This document shows positions 33,478 to 42,974 of a stretch of 60,354 nucleotides of DNA, piece after piece. The stretch's first letter is position 1. Every line of letters begins with the position of its first letter. The DNA is taken from positions 1 to 60,354 of the forward strand of contig JBGVFH010000063.1 in the NCBI GenBank assembly GCA_045120955.1, in the 5' to 3' direction. Origin of the DNA: JAZMZS01 sp045120955. GTDB taxonomy: Bacteria; Bacillota; Clostridia; Oscillospirales; CAG-272. The translations under genes and the position numbers were made by a program. Below the pieces are notes generated by a model. That model worked only from the letters and a program-made list of their open reading frames with translations. It made no database searches and had not been told where the DNA came from.

Positions 33478-34551
33478 TTATACCTCTTTCCCATGTGTGC
33501 GCCGCAGCTGACCGCACGCGGCATCAATGTCGGTACCAATTCTTCTTCTTATCGTAGCATTTATCCCTTTTGAGGCAAGTGTCATGCGAAAAGCCTCCGC
33601 TCTTGCCGCTGCCGGCTTTGTAAATGAGCGTTCCTTTACAGGGTTGACAAGTATGAGATTTACGTGCACGGGCTCTCTGTTGTCGGTGAAATATTTTTTT
33701 ACGAGAGCCGCCAGCTCAAGTGCCGTTTGCTCGTTGTCATTCTCGTTTGAGATGAGAGTGTACTCAAAGCTGACCCGCCTGCCGCTTACCTTAAAGTAGT
33801 GAACGCATGCACGCATCAGCTCGTCGATAGAGTATTTTTTGTTAATCGGCATGAGGCTCGAGCGCATTTCATCGTTTGAAGCATGAAGCGAAACCGAAAG
33901 CGTGACAGGCAGCTTTTCCTCTGCGAGCTTATAAATGGACGGGACGACTCCGCAGGTGGAAAGCGATATGTGCCTCAGTCCTATGTTCAGTCCGTTCTCG
34001 TCGTTTACAAGATGCAGAAATTTTATAACATTGTCGTAGTTGTCAAGAGGCTCGCCTATTCCCATCATGACGACATTTGATATTCTCTCGCCCGTATCAC
34101 GGCTCGCCGCTATTATCTGCCCGAGCATCTCCGACGGGTACAGGTCTCTTATCTTTCCGCCTATGGTAGAAGCACAAAATCTGCATCCCATGCGGCATCC
34201 TACCTGAGAAGAAATACAAAGCGTATTTCCGTGGTTGTATTTCATAAACACAGACTCTACAAACTCTCCGTCATACAGCCTGAAAAGATATTTTATCGTG
34301 CCGTCTCTCTGCGAGCACAGCTTTTTCTCTGTTTTAGGCATTCTGTCGATACATTCGTCACTCAGCTCTGAGCGCATACGCATCGGTATGGTTGACAGCG
34401 ACATGATATCGACACCGCTGTGCAGTCCCGAAAATATCTGCTTTGCTCTGTATGAGGGAAGTCCTTTTTCGGCGACAAAATCTTTCATCTCGTCAAATGA
34501 CATTGATAAAAGGTCATGCCGCTCGCTTTGTGCAGTACTTGAATTTTGCAT
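33478..34551 (-). CDS. rlmN: Dual-specificity 23S rRNA / tRNA adenine-C2 methyltransferase
   Basis: 357 residues. Radical-SAM cluster motif CRMGCRFC in SSQVGCRMGCRFCAST, the GIGEPL motif for SAM binding, and the second catalytic Cys in AACGQLR near the C-terminus. The N-terminal helical accessory domain starts LLSMSFDEMKDFV. It methylates A2503 in 23S rRNA and A37 in some tRNAs. It lies between rsmB and the phosphatase gene in the same operon with gaps of 14 and 3 nt. Confidence 0.95.
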   Translation of the reverse strand: MQNSSTAQSERHDLLSMSFDEMKDFVAEKGLPSYRAKQIFSGLHSGVDIMSLSTIPMRMRSELSDECIDRMPKTEKKLCSQRDGTIKYLFRLYDGEFVESVFMKYNHGNTLCISSQVGCRMGCRFCASTIGGKIRDLYPSEMLGQIIAASRDTGERISNVVMMGIGEPLDNYDNVIKFLHLVNDENGLNIGLRHISLSTCGVVPSIYKLAEEKLPVTLSVSLHASNDEMRSSLMPINKKYSIDELMRACVHYFKVSGRRVSFEYTLISNENDNEQTALELAALVKKYFTDNREPVHVNLILVNPVKERSFTKPAAARAEAFRMTLASKGINATIRRRIGTDIDAACGQLRRTHGKEV

Positions 34552-34565
34552 TTAAAATTCCTTTG

Positions 34566-35918
34566 TTATCTTGGCTTTTTTTGCAGCTTTGCTATAAAAA
34601 ATCCGTCTGTTTTGTGTATGTGAGGAAAAAGCGTCAGCATACCGCCGCTTTTTATATCGGGGGTATATCCGTCTTTGCCTTTCAGCTCAAACGGGCAGAG
34701 AGAAAATTCATGATTTTCACGGAGAAACGCATTAACCGTATCTTCGTTTTCGGCTCGTCTGAGTGTGCAGGTAGAGTAGAGAAGTGTACCGCCGTCCTTG
34801 ACATACTGCGAGCTTTTTGTGAGTATTTCAAGCCCCAGCGGTGCCAGTTTTTCTACATCCTCTTCGTCCTTGTATCTTATATCCGGCTTTTTTGCCATGA
34901 CACCGAATCCCGAGCACGGAACATCGCATATGACCTTGTCCGCACATCCGACAAGGGATGTGTCGGGTATACGGGCATCACGCTCGGCTGTCTCAATGAT
35001 GGAAATGCCGAGACGTGCCGCACTTTTTTCTACTAGAGAAAGCTTGTTTTTGTGAAGGTCAAATGAGTAGAGCTTTCCCTTGTTTTTCATCTCGATAGCG
35101 GCACCGAAGCTCTTGGAGCCCGGGCATGAGCAGACATCTATTACAGTATCTCCCGCTTTTGGTGCGAGCAGCTCTGTTGATATTTGCGATGCTTCGTCTT
35201 GTACAAAAAACAACCCTTGCTCAAAGCCTGCAAGCTCGGATATTTTGGTCCCCTCACAGAGCTTTACTCCGCTGTGTGAGTATCCGGTATCCGAAAATGC
35301 AACACCGCTTTGTGTAAGCATCTCCCGATATTTTTCCTTGTCCGTGAGAAGGGTGTTTATTCTCAGCGTAGGTGTGGGAGGGCAGGCGCAAAATGCATCG
35401 AGTATTCCTTTTGCGTTTTCATATCCATAGTCTGCTGTAAGCGAGGCGCATATCCACTCGGGAAATGAGTAGGTAAGCGAGAGAAACTTTGTCTTACCTT
35501 CGCTCTCTGCCGGAAAGACCACTCTTGTTTTTCCGTCACGCAGATAATTGCGCAGTATGGCATTGACAAACGATGCTTCCCCTCTGTTTTTGCACAGTGC
35601 TACCGTTTCGTTCACGGCGGCGTGAACAGGAATTTTGTCAAGATATATTATCTGGTACAGCCCCAGACGCAGTATTTGCATTACTCTCGGCTCGATGTGC
35701 GCACCGCCTTTTACCGCCATGCGTGAAATGATAAAATCGAGCGTAATTTTTCTTTCCGTTACGCCGTATACGAGAGAAGTAAACAGAGCCGTGTCGCTCT
35801 CGGTCAGCACAGCGGAATTTATGCTTGCGTCAGAGGCAAGATTTATGTATTTGCCTGCCTTCTCGGCACTCATTAATGTTTTGAGTGCGAGAAGGCGGGG
35901 ATTTTTTTCTTGTTTCAT
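34566..35918 (-). CDS. rsmB: 16S rRNA cytosine-967 C5-methyltransferase
   Basis: 450 residues. An N-terminal NusB-like RNA-binding domain (about 1-140; LSAEKAGK and VNAILRN segments), then a Rossmann methyltransferase with DVCSCPGSKSF (SAM-binding motif I, usually CAAPGGK), DVPCSGFGVM with motif IV Cys, and STCTL with the catalytic Cys. The motif I sequence CSCPGSKS differs a little from the usual CAAPGGKT. Part of the fmt-rsmB-rlmN translation cluster. Confidence 0.93.
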   Translation of the reverse strand: MKQEKNPRLLALKTLMSAEKAGKYINLASDASINSAVLTESDTALFTSLVYGVTERKITLDFIISRMAVKGGAHIEPRVMQILRLGLYQIIYLDKIPVHAAVNETVALCKNRGEASFVNAILRNYLRDGKTRVVFPAESEGKTKFLSLTYSFPEWICASLTADYGYENAKGILDAFCACPPTPTLRINTLLTDKEKYREMLTQSGVAFSDTGYSHSGVKLCEGTKISELAGFEQGLFFVQDEASQISTELLAPKAGDTVIDVCSCPGSKSFGAAIEMKNKGKLYSFDLHKNKLSLVEKSAARLGISIIETAERDARIPDTSLVGCADKVICDVPCSGFGVMAKKPDIRYKDEEDVEKLAPLGLEILTKSSQYVKDGGTLLYSTCTLRRAENEDTVNAFLRENHEFSLCPFELKGKDGYTPDIKSGGMLTLFPHIHKTDGFFIAKLQKKPR

Positions 35919-35944
35919 AGCTTTTACACAATAAAGAGTTACCT

Positions 35945-36643
35945 TCAGTTTCTTGAACGTCTGCCGAAAATAAGGATAAAACGCAACAGCTGCATAAGCG
36001 ATACGGCGAGTGCCGCTACATATGTCATGGCGGCTGCCGTCAGCACCTTCCTTGAAGCTGTAAGCTCATCTTGCTGCATACGTCCGCTGCTTCTGAGCGC
36101 ATTCATGGCACGCTTGCTTGCGTCAAATTCTACGGGTAGAGTTACAAGCTGAAAAACGGTCGAGAGAGCAAATGCGGCAATACCGATAGTGACAAGCGGC
36201 TGAAATGACAGCAGAAACCCGAGCAAAATAAGCGGCAAGGTTAGCCTTGAGCCGATATTTGTGATAGGAATGATAGCAGAGCGCAGTCTCATAGGTGCGT
36301 ATTCGGTTGCGTGCTGAACTGCGTGTCCCGCCTCGTGAGCGGCAACGCCTACTGCCGCCGCAGACGTGGAGGAGTATGAAGAATCGGATAGGCGTATCAC
36401 CTTGCTTTTCGGATCGTAGTGGTCGGTGAGATTTCCGGATATATGCTCTATTTTTACATCGTGTATTCCGTTTTCTTCAAGTATCATACGGGCGCTGTCA
36501 TATCCTGTGATGTTTTGACGTGTTTGTGTGTTTTTGTATTTGTTAAAGGTCGAGCTTACCTTTGCCTGAGCTATCATGGCAAATATGACAGCAGGCATGA
36601 CAAGCACAAGATATGTCCAGTCAATACCGTAATAGTAAAACAT
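35945..36643 (-). CDS. Membrane-bound neutral zinc metallopeptidase, YugP family
   Basis: 232 residues. A membrane segment at 8-26, zinc motif AAHEAGHAVQHA (HEAGH, about residues 101-112), then three further hydrophobic segments (about 120-145, 150-172, 200-225). It belongs to the YugP/DUF zinc-protease family found in the rsmB neighbourhood of many Clostridia. The substrate is unknown. It starts 22 nt after the fmt stop. Confidence 0.88.
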   Translation of the reverse strand: MFYYYGIDWTYLVLVMPAVIFAMIAQAKVSSTFNKYKNTQTRQNITGYDSARMILEENGIHDVKIEHISGNLTDHYDPKSKVIRLSDSSYSSTSAAAVGVAAHEAGHAVQHATEYAPMRLRSAIIPITNIGSRLTLPLILLGFLLSFQPLVTIGIAAFALSTVFQLVTLPVEFDASKRAMNALRSSGRMQQDELTASRKVLTAAAMTYVAALAVSLMQLLRFILIFGRRSRN

Positions 36644-36665
36644 TCTTTATTATTCCTCCGAGAAT

Positions 36666-37601
36666 TTAAGAGAGTATATCTCCTACTTTGATCTTTCTGC
36701 CGTTGATGAAATCTGCGGCACGCATCCGTCCCTTACCCTGAGGAAGCACTCCCTCGATGTCAACAGCTCCTTCTCCGCATGAAACGGTGATGACACCGTT
36801 GTCAAGCGACAGTACGCTGCCGGGGGCTTGTGCGCCGTTATGCGTCTTTGATATTCTCGCTTTTACTATCTTCAGAATTGAGCCGTCGGGCATGAGTGAA
36901 TATGCGAGAGGGAAGGGCGACATTCCGCGTATCTTGTTGTGAAGCGTGCGTGCATCAAGAGAGAAGTCTATATGACATTCCTCCTTGGTTATTTTTTCGG
37001 CATAGGTAGCCAGGCTGTCGTCTTGCTTTTCTCTGACAAGCCTGCCTTGCTCGGCTAAGCTTACAGCCTCGGTTATCGCCTCGGCTCCGAGCGCCGCAAG
37101 GGCATCGTGTACCGTCTCGAAATTGTCGTCTTCTTTTATCTCAAGCTCCTTTTTTATGAGCATATCTCCCGTGTCGAGTCCGACGTCCATGTACATTATC
37201 GTAACGCCTGTCTTGCTCTTTCCGTCGAGTATTGCTCTTTGCATAGGCGCAGCACCTCTGTATTCAGGTAAAAGAGAGCCGTGCACATTTATACAGCCAT
37301 ATTTGGGGTAGTCGAGCACATACGATGGCAGTATCTTTCCGTATGCTACTACTATTATCATTTCGGGGTCAAGAGATTTGAGCGTTTCAAGAAAAGCGCC
37401 GTCACGCAGGGTTTGCGGACAAAAAACGGGAAGTCCGAGTCTTTCAGCCGCCTGCTTTACGGGCATAGCGGTCATTTTCTTTCCTCTGCCCATCGGCTTG
37501 TCGGGAACGCTGACAACGCCTGCTATCTCGTGTCCTGCTTTATAAAGAGCCTCCAGCGACACAACGGCAAAATCGGGCGAGCCCATAAAAAGTATCTTCA
37601 T
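36666..37601 (-). CDS. fmt: Methionyl-tRNA formyltransferase
   Basis: 311 residues. Formyl-transferase fold with KILFMGSPDFAVVSLEAL start, HGSLLPEYRGAAPMQRAI (catalytic Asn-His-Asp region, Asn in INVHGSLLP), and MDVGLDTGDML. The C-terminal OB domain ends DFINGRKIKVGDIL. It formylates initiator Met-tRNA; the next upstream gene encodes the deformylase that later removes the formyl group, the usual def-fmt pair. Confidence 0.96.
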   Translation of the reverse strand: MKILFMGSPDFAVVSLEALYKAGHEIAGVVSVPDKPMGRGKKMTAMPVKQAAERLGLPVFCPQTLRDGAFLETLKSLDPEMIIVVAYGKILPSYVLDYPKYGCINVHGSLLPEYRGAAPMQRAILDGKSKTGVTIMYMDVGLDTGDMLIKKELEIKEDDNFETVHDALAALGAEAITEAVSLAEQGRLVREKQDDSLATYAEKITKEECHIDFSLDARTLHNKIRGMSPFPLAYSLMPDGSILKIVKARISKTHNGAQAPGSVLSLDNGVITVSCGEGAVDIEGVLPQGKGRMRAADFINGRKIKVGDILS

Positions 37602-37622
37602 TTTTAAGACTCTCCTTTTATA

Positions 37623-38111
37623 TTACTCGTCGTCCTCGGTAAGCTCCGCCAGCTCCTCGGGCGTCAGAATTTTGAGTGCGTGGTCGGTGAAAAGAATACC
37701 GTCAAGATGGTCTGTTTCATGGCAGATAGCACGTGCGAGCAGCTCGCTTCCCGTCAGCTCAAAGGGGACTCCGTTTCTGTCGAGTGCCTTTACGGTGACG
37801 GTCATTGGTCTGTCTGTGATACCGTATTTGCCAGGGACGGAAAGGCACCCTTCCATCTCCTGCTGTTTGCCATTCCTCTTTATTATTTGCGGATTTATAA
37901 GCTCGTATACAGTTCCTTCTTCAACCTCTATTACGACGATACGGCGAAGCACTCCTACCTGTACTGCCGCAAGACCGCAGCCGTTTGCGGCGCGCATGGT
38001 CTCTGTCATATCGTCAAGCAGAGTGAGTATTCTCGGTGTTATAGCCTCAACGGGGCGGCTTTTTTTATGAAGGAGAGGATCTCCGTCTTTTATAATATTA
38101 AGTTTTGCCAT
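37623..38111 (-). CDS. def: Peptide deformylase
   Basis: 162 residues. The three conserved motifs are complete: GCGLAAVQVG, EGCLSVPG and the HEXXH-type zinc motif CHETDHLDG. It removes the formyl group from nascent proteins and is essential in most bacteria. It is encoded 38 nt after priA and 21 nt before fmt. Confidence 0.96.
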   Translation of the reverse strand: MAKLNIIKDGDPLLHKKSRPVEAITPRILTLLDDMTETMRAANGCGLAAVQVGVLRRIVVIEVEEGTVYELINPQIIKRNGKQQEMEGCLSVPGKYGITDRPMTVTVKALDRNGVPFELTGSELLARAICHETDHLDGILFTDHALKILTPEELAELTEDDE

Positions 38112-38149
38112 TTTTTCTCCTTAAAAATGCATTTTTGCAAAAATGTATA

Positions 38150-40630
38150 TTAGACCGAGGAAGGGTTAAAATCGACAGACAGCGAAACGCTTGCCGCCCC
38201 TCCCTTGCAAAATTCTTGCAGCAACGATGAGAAAAGCTCACGGCTGCGCTTGTTCAGCTTTGTTTTTATTACCATACGCATACGGTATTTTTCGTTGAGC
38301 TTGAATACCGGTGCTTCGAACGGACCGTAGGCAATAACGGGTGTGTCCTCCAAGAGCGCTTGTGCCTTCTTTTTAAAGCTCTCGCACAATATCTCGGCGC
38401 ACCTTATAACGTCGGATTCGTTGTCTGCCGTGAGAGTGAGAAGTACGATATCGCAAAACGGGGGCCATATGTATGCACGTCTTATTTCTATCTCTTTTTC
38501 GTAAAATTCCTCATAATCTCCACGACAGCAAAGTTCAATTACCTCGCTCTCGGGCTTGAAGGTCTGTATGACCGCCATTCCTGCCTTTGCTGCTCTGCCG
38601 GCTCTGCCGACGACCTGAGTGATAAGAGAAAATGTCCTCTCGTTTGACCGATAGTCCTCCATTGCAAGAGACGAGTCGGCATTGAGCACGCCGACAAGCG
38701 TAACATCGGGAAAGTCATGTCCCTTTGCTACCATCTGTGTGCCGATGAGAACGTCTGCCTCCTTTTTTCTGAAGGAATCGAGCAGCTTGTCATATGCGTT
38801 TTTCGTGTTTGCGGTGTCTGCGTCCATGCGCATGAGCTTCGCATCAGGAACAAAAAGCGATATTTCCTCAGCCGCCTTTTGCGTTCCGACTCCCATACGC
38901 ATGAGCTTGTCGGAATTGCAGTAAGGGCAAAATCTCGGTACGGGGGCTGAGTATCCGCAGTAATGACAGCGCAGAGTGTCCGAGCCGTCTGCGTTTCTGT
39001 GAGCGGTAAGTGATACCGAGCAATGCGGACATTCAATGACCTCGCCGCATTCACGGCAGTTGATGAAATTGTTGTAGCCCCGTCGGTTTAAAAAAATTAT
39101 TGACTGCTCGCCTCTCCGCTTTGCATTGTCTATCTCGGATATAAGATCACGGCTCAGAGGTGATACATGAGCGGCCTTCAGCTCTTTTTTCATATCGCAT
39201 ATGTGCACCGACGGCAGCTTTGCCTTTCCGTAGCGCTGTCTGAGACATACAAGCGAGTATACACCGCTTTTCGCCTTGTAAAAGGACTCGACCGACGGAG
39301 TAGCGGAGCAGAGAAGCATCAGTGACCCTGTGTCGGCGCATCTGAAGCGAGCAATGTCCCTTGCGTGATATTTTGGGTCGGAGTCGGATTTGTATGTGTG
39401 CTCCTGCTCCTCGTCTATGATTATCATACCGAGGTTTGAGAGCGGAGCGAAAACCGCACTTCGTGTTCCTATGACAACATCGACGATGCCGTCCCGTATT
39501 CTTTTGTAAGCGTCAAGCTTTTCTCCTGCGCTGAGCGCAGAGTGGAGCACCGCCACACGCTCTCCGTAAAAGGAGCAAAACAGCCCTACCGTTTGCGGAG
39601 TGAGGGATATTTCGGGTACGAGCACAATGACCGAACGGCCGTCTTTTGTGACCTCGTCTATCATCGCCTTCATTACTCGGGTCTTTCCCGAGCCTGTGAC
39701 ACCGTACAAGAGTGCCGCATGCGCTCCTTTTTCATGGTACAGCGATGCAAGCTCCAAAAAAGCCTCACGCTGTGAGTCACTGAGGATATTTTTTTTCTCG
39801 GAGTCGATTTTGATATCCTTGTACGGATTTCTGTATTCCTCTTCCTTTTCCTCACACACCAATCCCTTGTCAATAAGAGACTTTAGCTGGGCGGGAGTTG
39901 CATCGGCAGAGGATAGCAACAAGCCTTTTTCTATTCTTTGCGCCTCTGTGACACAGCGAAGAAGCTCACGCTGTTTTTCGCTTCTGAGCTTTACTTTGGC
40001 ATCAGGCTCGTTTTGATATATCAGCCGAGCCTCATCTTTTTCAATGCATGGAAGAATATAAGTTTTATATACGTTGTTGGTGTTTTCCTTTACCGTATAT
40101 TCACGCACGATCATCTGCTTGCGGATAAGCCTTGCCGCAACGCTTTCCGCCTCCGCACCAAGCTCAGCCGTGAGCTTTTTTTGTGTGGTGTTCGGATGCG
40201 AAAGTACAAAGTCGGCAACAGCAGACTCGATCTCGGAGAGAGAGCTAAGCTGCTCAGCCGTAATGCCCTTTGCCGGCAGGAGTATCTGCTCCGCCTTTGA
40301 AAAAGCGGCGGAGGGAAGCATACTGCGTACAGCTTCGCCTACCGTGCAGAGCGTGTGCTCCTTCATAAAAAGACACAGTCTCAGCAGATGCTCCGAGAGG
40401 GCAAAGCGGTTGTCTGTTACGGACAGCACCGGCTTTACTCTTTTGTACTCGCACTCGTTTTTCAGCTCTGCCGTAACGGCGAGGGTGCGTCTGTTTGAAA
40501 CACCGAACGGCACGCTGACGATAGACCCGACCGATACCTCCCCTTCAAGCTGCTCGGGTATATAGTAGTCGTAGGTCTTGTCGATGTGGTAGGGAGCATC
40601 AAGTATATATGCCGATATATAGCGGCGCAT
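38150..40630 (-). CDS. priA: Primosomal replication-restart helicase PriA
   Basis: 826 residues. N-terminal DNA-binding 3'BD domain (about 1-105), then SF2 helicase motifs: Walker A LYGVTGSGKTRV, DEEQ motif IIIDEEQEHTYK, and a zinc domain with paired cysteines (CRECGEVIECPHC, CHYCGYSAPVPRFCPYC). Motif VI is QVVGRAGRAAKAG. It loads the replisome at stalled forks. Its ATG (40630) overlaps the rpoZ stop codon in a TAATG arrangement, so the two genes are translationally coupled. Confidence 0.96.
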   Translation of the reverse strand: MRRYISAYILDAPYHIDKTYDYYIPEQLEGEVSVGSIVSVPFGVSNRRTLAVTAELKNECEYKRVKPVLSVTDNRFALSEHLLRLCLFMKEHTLCTVGEAVRSMLPSAAFSKAEQILLPAKGITAEQLSSLSEIESAVADFVLSHPNTTQKKLTAELGAEAESVAARLIRKQMIVREYTVKENTNNVYKTYILPCIEKDEARLIYQNEPDAKVKLRSEKQRELLRCVTEAQRIEKGLLLSSADATPAQLKSLIDKGLVCEEKEEEYRNPYKDIKIDSEKKNILSDSQREAFLELASLYHEKGAHAALLYGVTGSGKTRVMKAMIDEVTKDGRSVIVLVPEISLTPQTVGLFCSFYGERVAVLHSALSAGEKLDAYKRIRDGIVDVVIGTRSAVFAPLSNLGMIIIDEEQEHTYKSDSDPKYHARDIARFRCADTGSLMLLCSATPSVESFYKAKSGVYSLVCLRQRYGKAKLPSVHICDMKKELKAAHVSPLSRDLISEIDNAKRRGEQSIIFLNRRGYNNFINCRECGEVIECPHCSVSLTAHRNADGSDTLRCHYCGYSAPVPRFCPYCNSDKLMRMGVGTQKAAEEISLFVPDAKLMRMDADTANTKNAYDKLLDSFRKKEADVLIGTQMVAKGHDFPDVTLVGVLNADSSLAMEDYRSNERTFSLITQVVGRAGRAAKAGMAVIQTFKPESEVIELCCRGDYEEFYEKEIEIRRAYIWPPFCDIVLLTLTADNESDVIRCAEILCESFKKKAQALLEDTPVIAYGPFEAPVFKLNEKYRMRMVIKTKLNKRSRELFSSLLQEFCKGGAASVSLSVDFNPSSV

Positions 40631-40992
40631 TATTCTTTGGCAATGTTTTCGGTAGCTTCTGCGGTGTTATTGTCTGCCTCGGTCGGCTCGGCAACTTCCG
40701 TATTTTCTTCAGACTGCTCACACTGACACGCTTCGGCTTCCTTTATTATCTCAAACTCACCGTTGTAGATGCGGCGGACAGCGTTCGTTACGGCTCTTTC
40801 GTCGCTAAGCTCTGTCTTGAGTATAGCGGCAAGGCTCTTGTCGGTTTCCTTGTTTGCAATAAGTTTTTCAGCTATTGCACGCTTTTCGCAGTATTCTTCT
40901 GTGAGAATTCTTGCGCATTTTGCGCAAGCGACAACTACCTCGTATCTGTTAAGTCCGTTGCTTGTGAGTTCTTCTATAGATGGCTTTATCAT
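40630..40992 (-). CDS. rpoZ: RNA polymerase omega subunit with an acidic tail
   Basis: 120 residues. The omega core (about 1-85) carries MIKPSIEEL, NRYEVVVACAKCARIL and the VTNAVRRIYNGE end motif. It is followed by about 35 residues dominated by Glu, Asn, Thr and Ala (TEADNNTAEATENIAKE), longer and more acidic than the short tail of most omegas. It helps assemble RNA polymerase. It sits in the usual gmk-rpoZ-priA order. Confidence 0.88.
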   Translation of the reverse strand: MIKPSIEELTSNGLNRYEVVVACAKCARILTEEYCEKRAIAEKLIANKETDKSLAAILKTELSDERAVTNAVRRIYNGEFEIIKEAEACQCEQSEENTEVAEPTEADNNTAEATENIAKE

Positions 40993-41044
40993 TTTTTATT
41001 CTCCTGATATTGTTTATTGTAATTTTATTATTTGTGTGTATTAT

Positions 41045-41668
41045 TTATTCAAAGTATTTGCAGACTGCATCGTGCGCATCCCTTACAAGGTCGGTTCTGC
41101 CGTCTGCGATATTCTCAAATGCCTTGGCAACGTCAACAGCCCGTCCGTCCTCGTTTATGAGGATGAAATCGTATCTGTCGGCAAGCTTCAGCTCTTCCCG
41201 TGTGCGCAAAAGTCTCTTTTGTATTGATTCTTCGGTGTCTCTGCCACGTGTGCGGAGTCTGTATTCTTGCACCCTTACGTCAGGCGGCAATATCATGACG
41301 AGCACAGCCTCGGGATAAGCCTTTTTTATCTGCATTGCACCGTCGACCTCGATCTCGAGCAAAAGGTGCTTGCCGCTTTCGATAACTTCAAGCGCACGTT
41401 GCTTTGGCGTGCCGTAATAATTTCCGCAGTATTCGGTGTATTCGAGCACCTGTCCGTCTGCGATCTTTTCTTCAAACTGCTCTCTTGTGACGTAATAGTA
41501 GTTGACTCCCTCTCGCTCACCCTTGAGCATGGGTCTTGAGGTGAGAGAAACGGAAAGCGAGTATTTGTCGCTTTTTTCTTTGAGCAGATCCATGACGGTG
41601 CCCTTGCCGCTTCCGGCGGGACCGCTTACCACAAAAAGCTTGCCCCTTTTTTCATTGTGAGCGTTCAT
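41045..41668 (-). CDS. gmk: Guanylate kinase
   Basis: 207 residues. P-loop SGPAGSGKGTV, GMP-binding SLTSRPMLKGEREGVNYYYVT and the lid region LRTRGRDTEESI are intact. It makes GDP from GMP and ATP. The start directly abuts the remA stop (41668/41669), so translation is coupled. Confidence 0.96.
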   Translation of the reverse strand: MNAHNEKRGKLFVVSGPAGSGKGTVMDLLKEKSDKYSLSVSLTSRPMLKGEREGVNYYYVTREQFEEKIADGQVLEYTEYCGNYYGTPKQRALEVIESGKHLLLEIEVDGAMQIKKAYPEAVLVMILPPDVRVQEYRLRTRGRDTEESIQKRLLRTREELKLADRYDFILINEDGRAVDVAKAFENIADGRTDLVRDAHDAVCKYFE

Positions 41669-41935
41669 TTATGCATCATCCTCCTCGCTGTCATAGTCCT
41701 CGCTGTCGTCAAGCCTGTTCGATATCGTTTCCGACTGCACCGAGCTTAGTATCACATGGTCGCTGTCGGTGATGATGACGGCACGGGTGCGTCTGCCGCA
41801 GGAAACATCGATTACTCTTCCGCTGTCCTTTGCGTCCTGTATCAGCCTCTTTATGGGTGCGCTGTCGGGACTGACTATGCAAACCACTCTTTCGGAGGCA
41901 ATCATGTTGCCGTAGCCTGCGTTTATAAACTTCAT
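41669..41935 (-). CDS. remA: Extracellular matrix / osmotic regulator RemA (DUF370)
   Basis: 88 residues. The DUF370 core is plain: INAGYGNMIASERVVCIVSPDSAPIKR and a following SCGRRTRAVIITDSDHVILS. RemA of Bacillus binds DNA as a ring and activates matrix and osmoprotection genes. The last ~12 residues are acidic. It lies between yicC and gmk, the arrangement conserved across Firmicutes. Confidence 0.93.
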   Translation of the reverse strand: MKFINAGYGNMIASERVVCIVSPDSAPIKRLIQDAKDSGRVIDVSCGRRTRAVIITDSDHVILSSVQSETISNRLDDSEDYDSEEDDA

Positions 41936-41948
41936 TATTACGCTCTCC

Positions 41949-42836
41949 TTATTCTATGTTCTGTATCTGCTCTCGTATCTTCTCGATCTCGCACTTGACC
42001 GAAACGACGATGCGTGCGGTCTCTGCATTGTTGCACTTTGAGCCAATGGTATTTATCTCTCGGTTGATCTCCTGAAGCAGAAAATCAATATTGCGTCCTA
42101 CTGCGCTGTCCTTTGAAAGTATCTCCTCAAAGGTGGCAAAATGCGAGCGCAGACGCACAAGCTCCTCGTCGATAGCTACCTTGTCGGCAAATATCGCACA
42201 CTCGGTAAGAAGCCGCTGCTCGTCAATGACGATATTGTTGTCTCCCATTATCTTTTTTATTCTTTCACACAGCTTTTCGTATTTTGCGCTTGTGTCTGCG
42301 GCGGACAGAGCGTCAATGCCGCTTGTCAGCTCTTTTATATTGCTTATCTTTTGGCGGATGTCCTTTTCTATACGGGCACCCTCGTTTGCTCTCGCCGCAA
42401 GAAAAGCGTCAATAGCCTCGTCAAGAGGCTTTTTTACCATCTGCCACGAGTCGTCTACGTTTTTTTCACTCTTTCTTATGTTGAAAAGCTCTCTGTTTTG
42501 CGCTACGTTCATCACCGTGATGTCGTCTGAAAGTCCGAAGCTGTCACGAAGATGGCGCAGAGCCTCGATATAGGCGCGCGCATATTCTGAGTCTATCTCT
42601 ATCTGCTCGATCTCCGAGCCGTAGCTGTCAACTCCGATATATACCTCTACCTTTCCTCGGCTGATGCCCTTTTCCTGTATGTAAGAGCGCACCTTGTCCT
42701 CTAAAAACGTGTATTGTCTTGGGAGCTTGAGCGACAGGTCAAGATACTTGGAGTTTACCGATTTTATCTCGACTGTGATATCGGTCTGCTCCGAGGTCTG
42801 CTTTGCCCTGCCGTAGGCTGTCATGCTTTTGATCAT
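41949..42836 (-). CDS. YicC/YloC-family endoribonuclease
   Basis: 295 residues. N-terminal MIKSMTAYGRA is the family start, with VEIKSVNSKYLDLSLKLP, and C-terminal GRNIDFLLQEINREINTIGSK. It is a hexameric RNase acting in RNA decay. AGGAGA precedes ATG 42836, and a promoter at 42892-42920 reads into it, so it is likely the first gene of the operon running to rsgA. Confidence 0.92.
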   Translation of the reverse strand: MIKSMTAYGRAKQTSEQTDITVEIKSVNSKYLDLSLKLPRQYTFLEDKVRSYIQEKGISRGKVEVYIGVDSYGSEIEQIEIDSEYARAYIEALRHLRDSFGLSDDITVMNVAQNRELFNIRKSEKNVDDSWQMVKKPLDEAIDAFLAARANEGARIEKDIRQKISNIKELTSGIDALSAADTSAKYEKLCERIKKIMGDNNIVIDEQRLLTECAIFADKVAIDEELVRLRSHFATFEEILSKDSAVGRNIDFLLQEINREINTIGSKCNNAETARIVVSVKCEIEKIREQIQNIE

Positions 42837-42891
42837 AAACTTTCTCCTAATTTTTTTCTTTCTATAATTAGATATAATTACGGATTATATT

Positions 42892-42920
42892 ATTATATAT
42901 CAAAAAAACCCATAAGTCAA
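42892..42920 (-). promoter_or_regulatory. Promoter of the yicC-remA-gmk-rpoZ-priA operon
   Basis: Minus strand TTGACT, 17-nt spacer, TATAAT, about 60 nt before the yicC start. Confidence 0.7.
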
Positions 42921-42932
42921 TAAAACAGCATC

Positions 42933-42974
42933 AAAAAAGAAGGGATTTTGACCGCTGTGAGCAAATATCCCTTC
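42933..42974 (-). terminator. Terminator of the 171-residue membrane protein gene
   Basis: On the minus strand GAAGGGAT (complement of 42967-42974) pairs with ATCCCTTC (complement of 42939-42946), followed by TTTTTT. It overlaps the stop codon at 42973. Confidence 0.75.
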
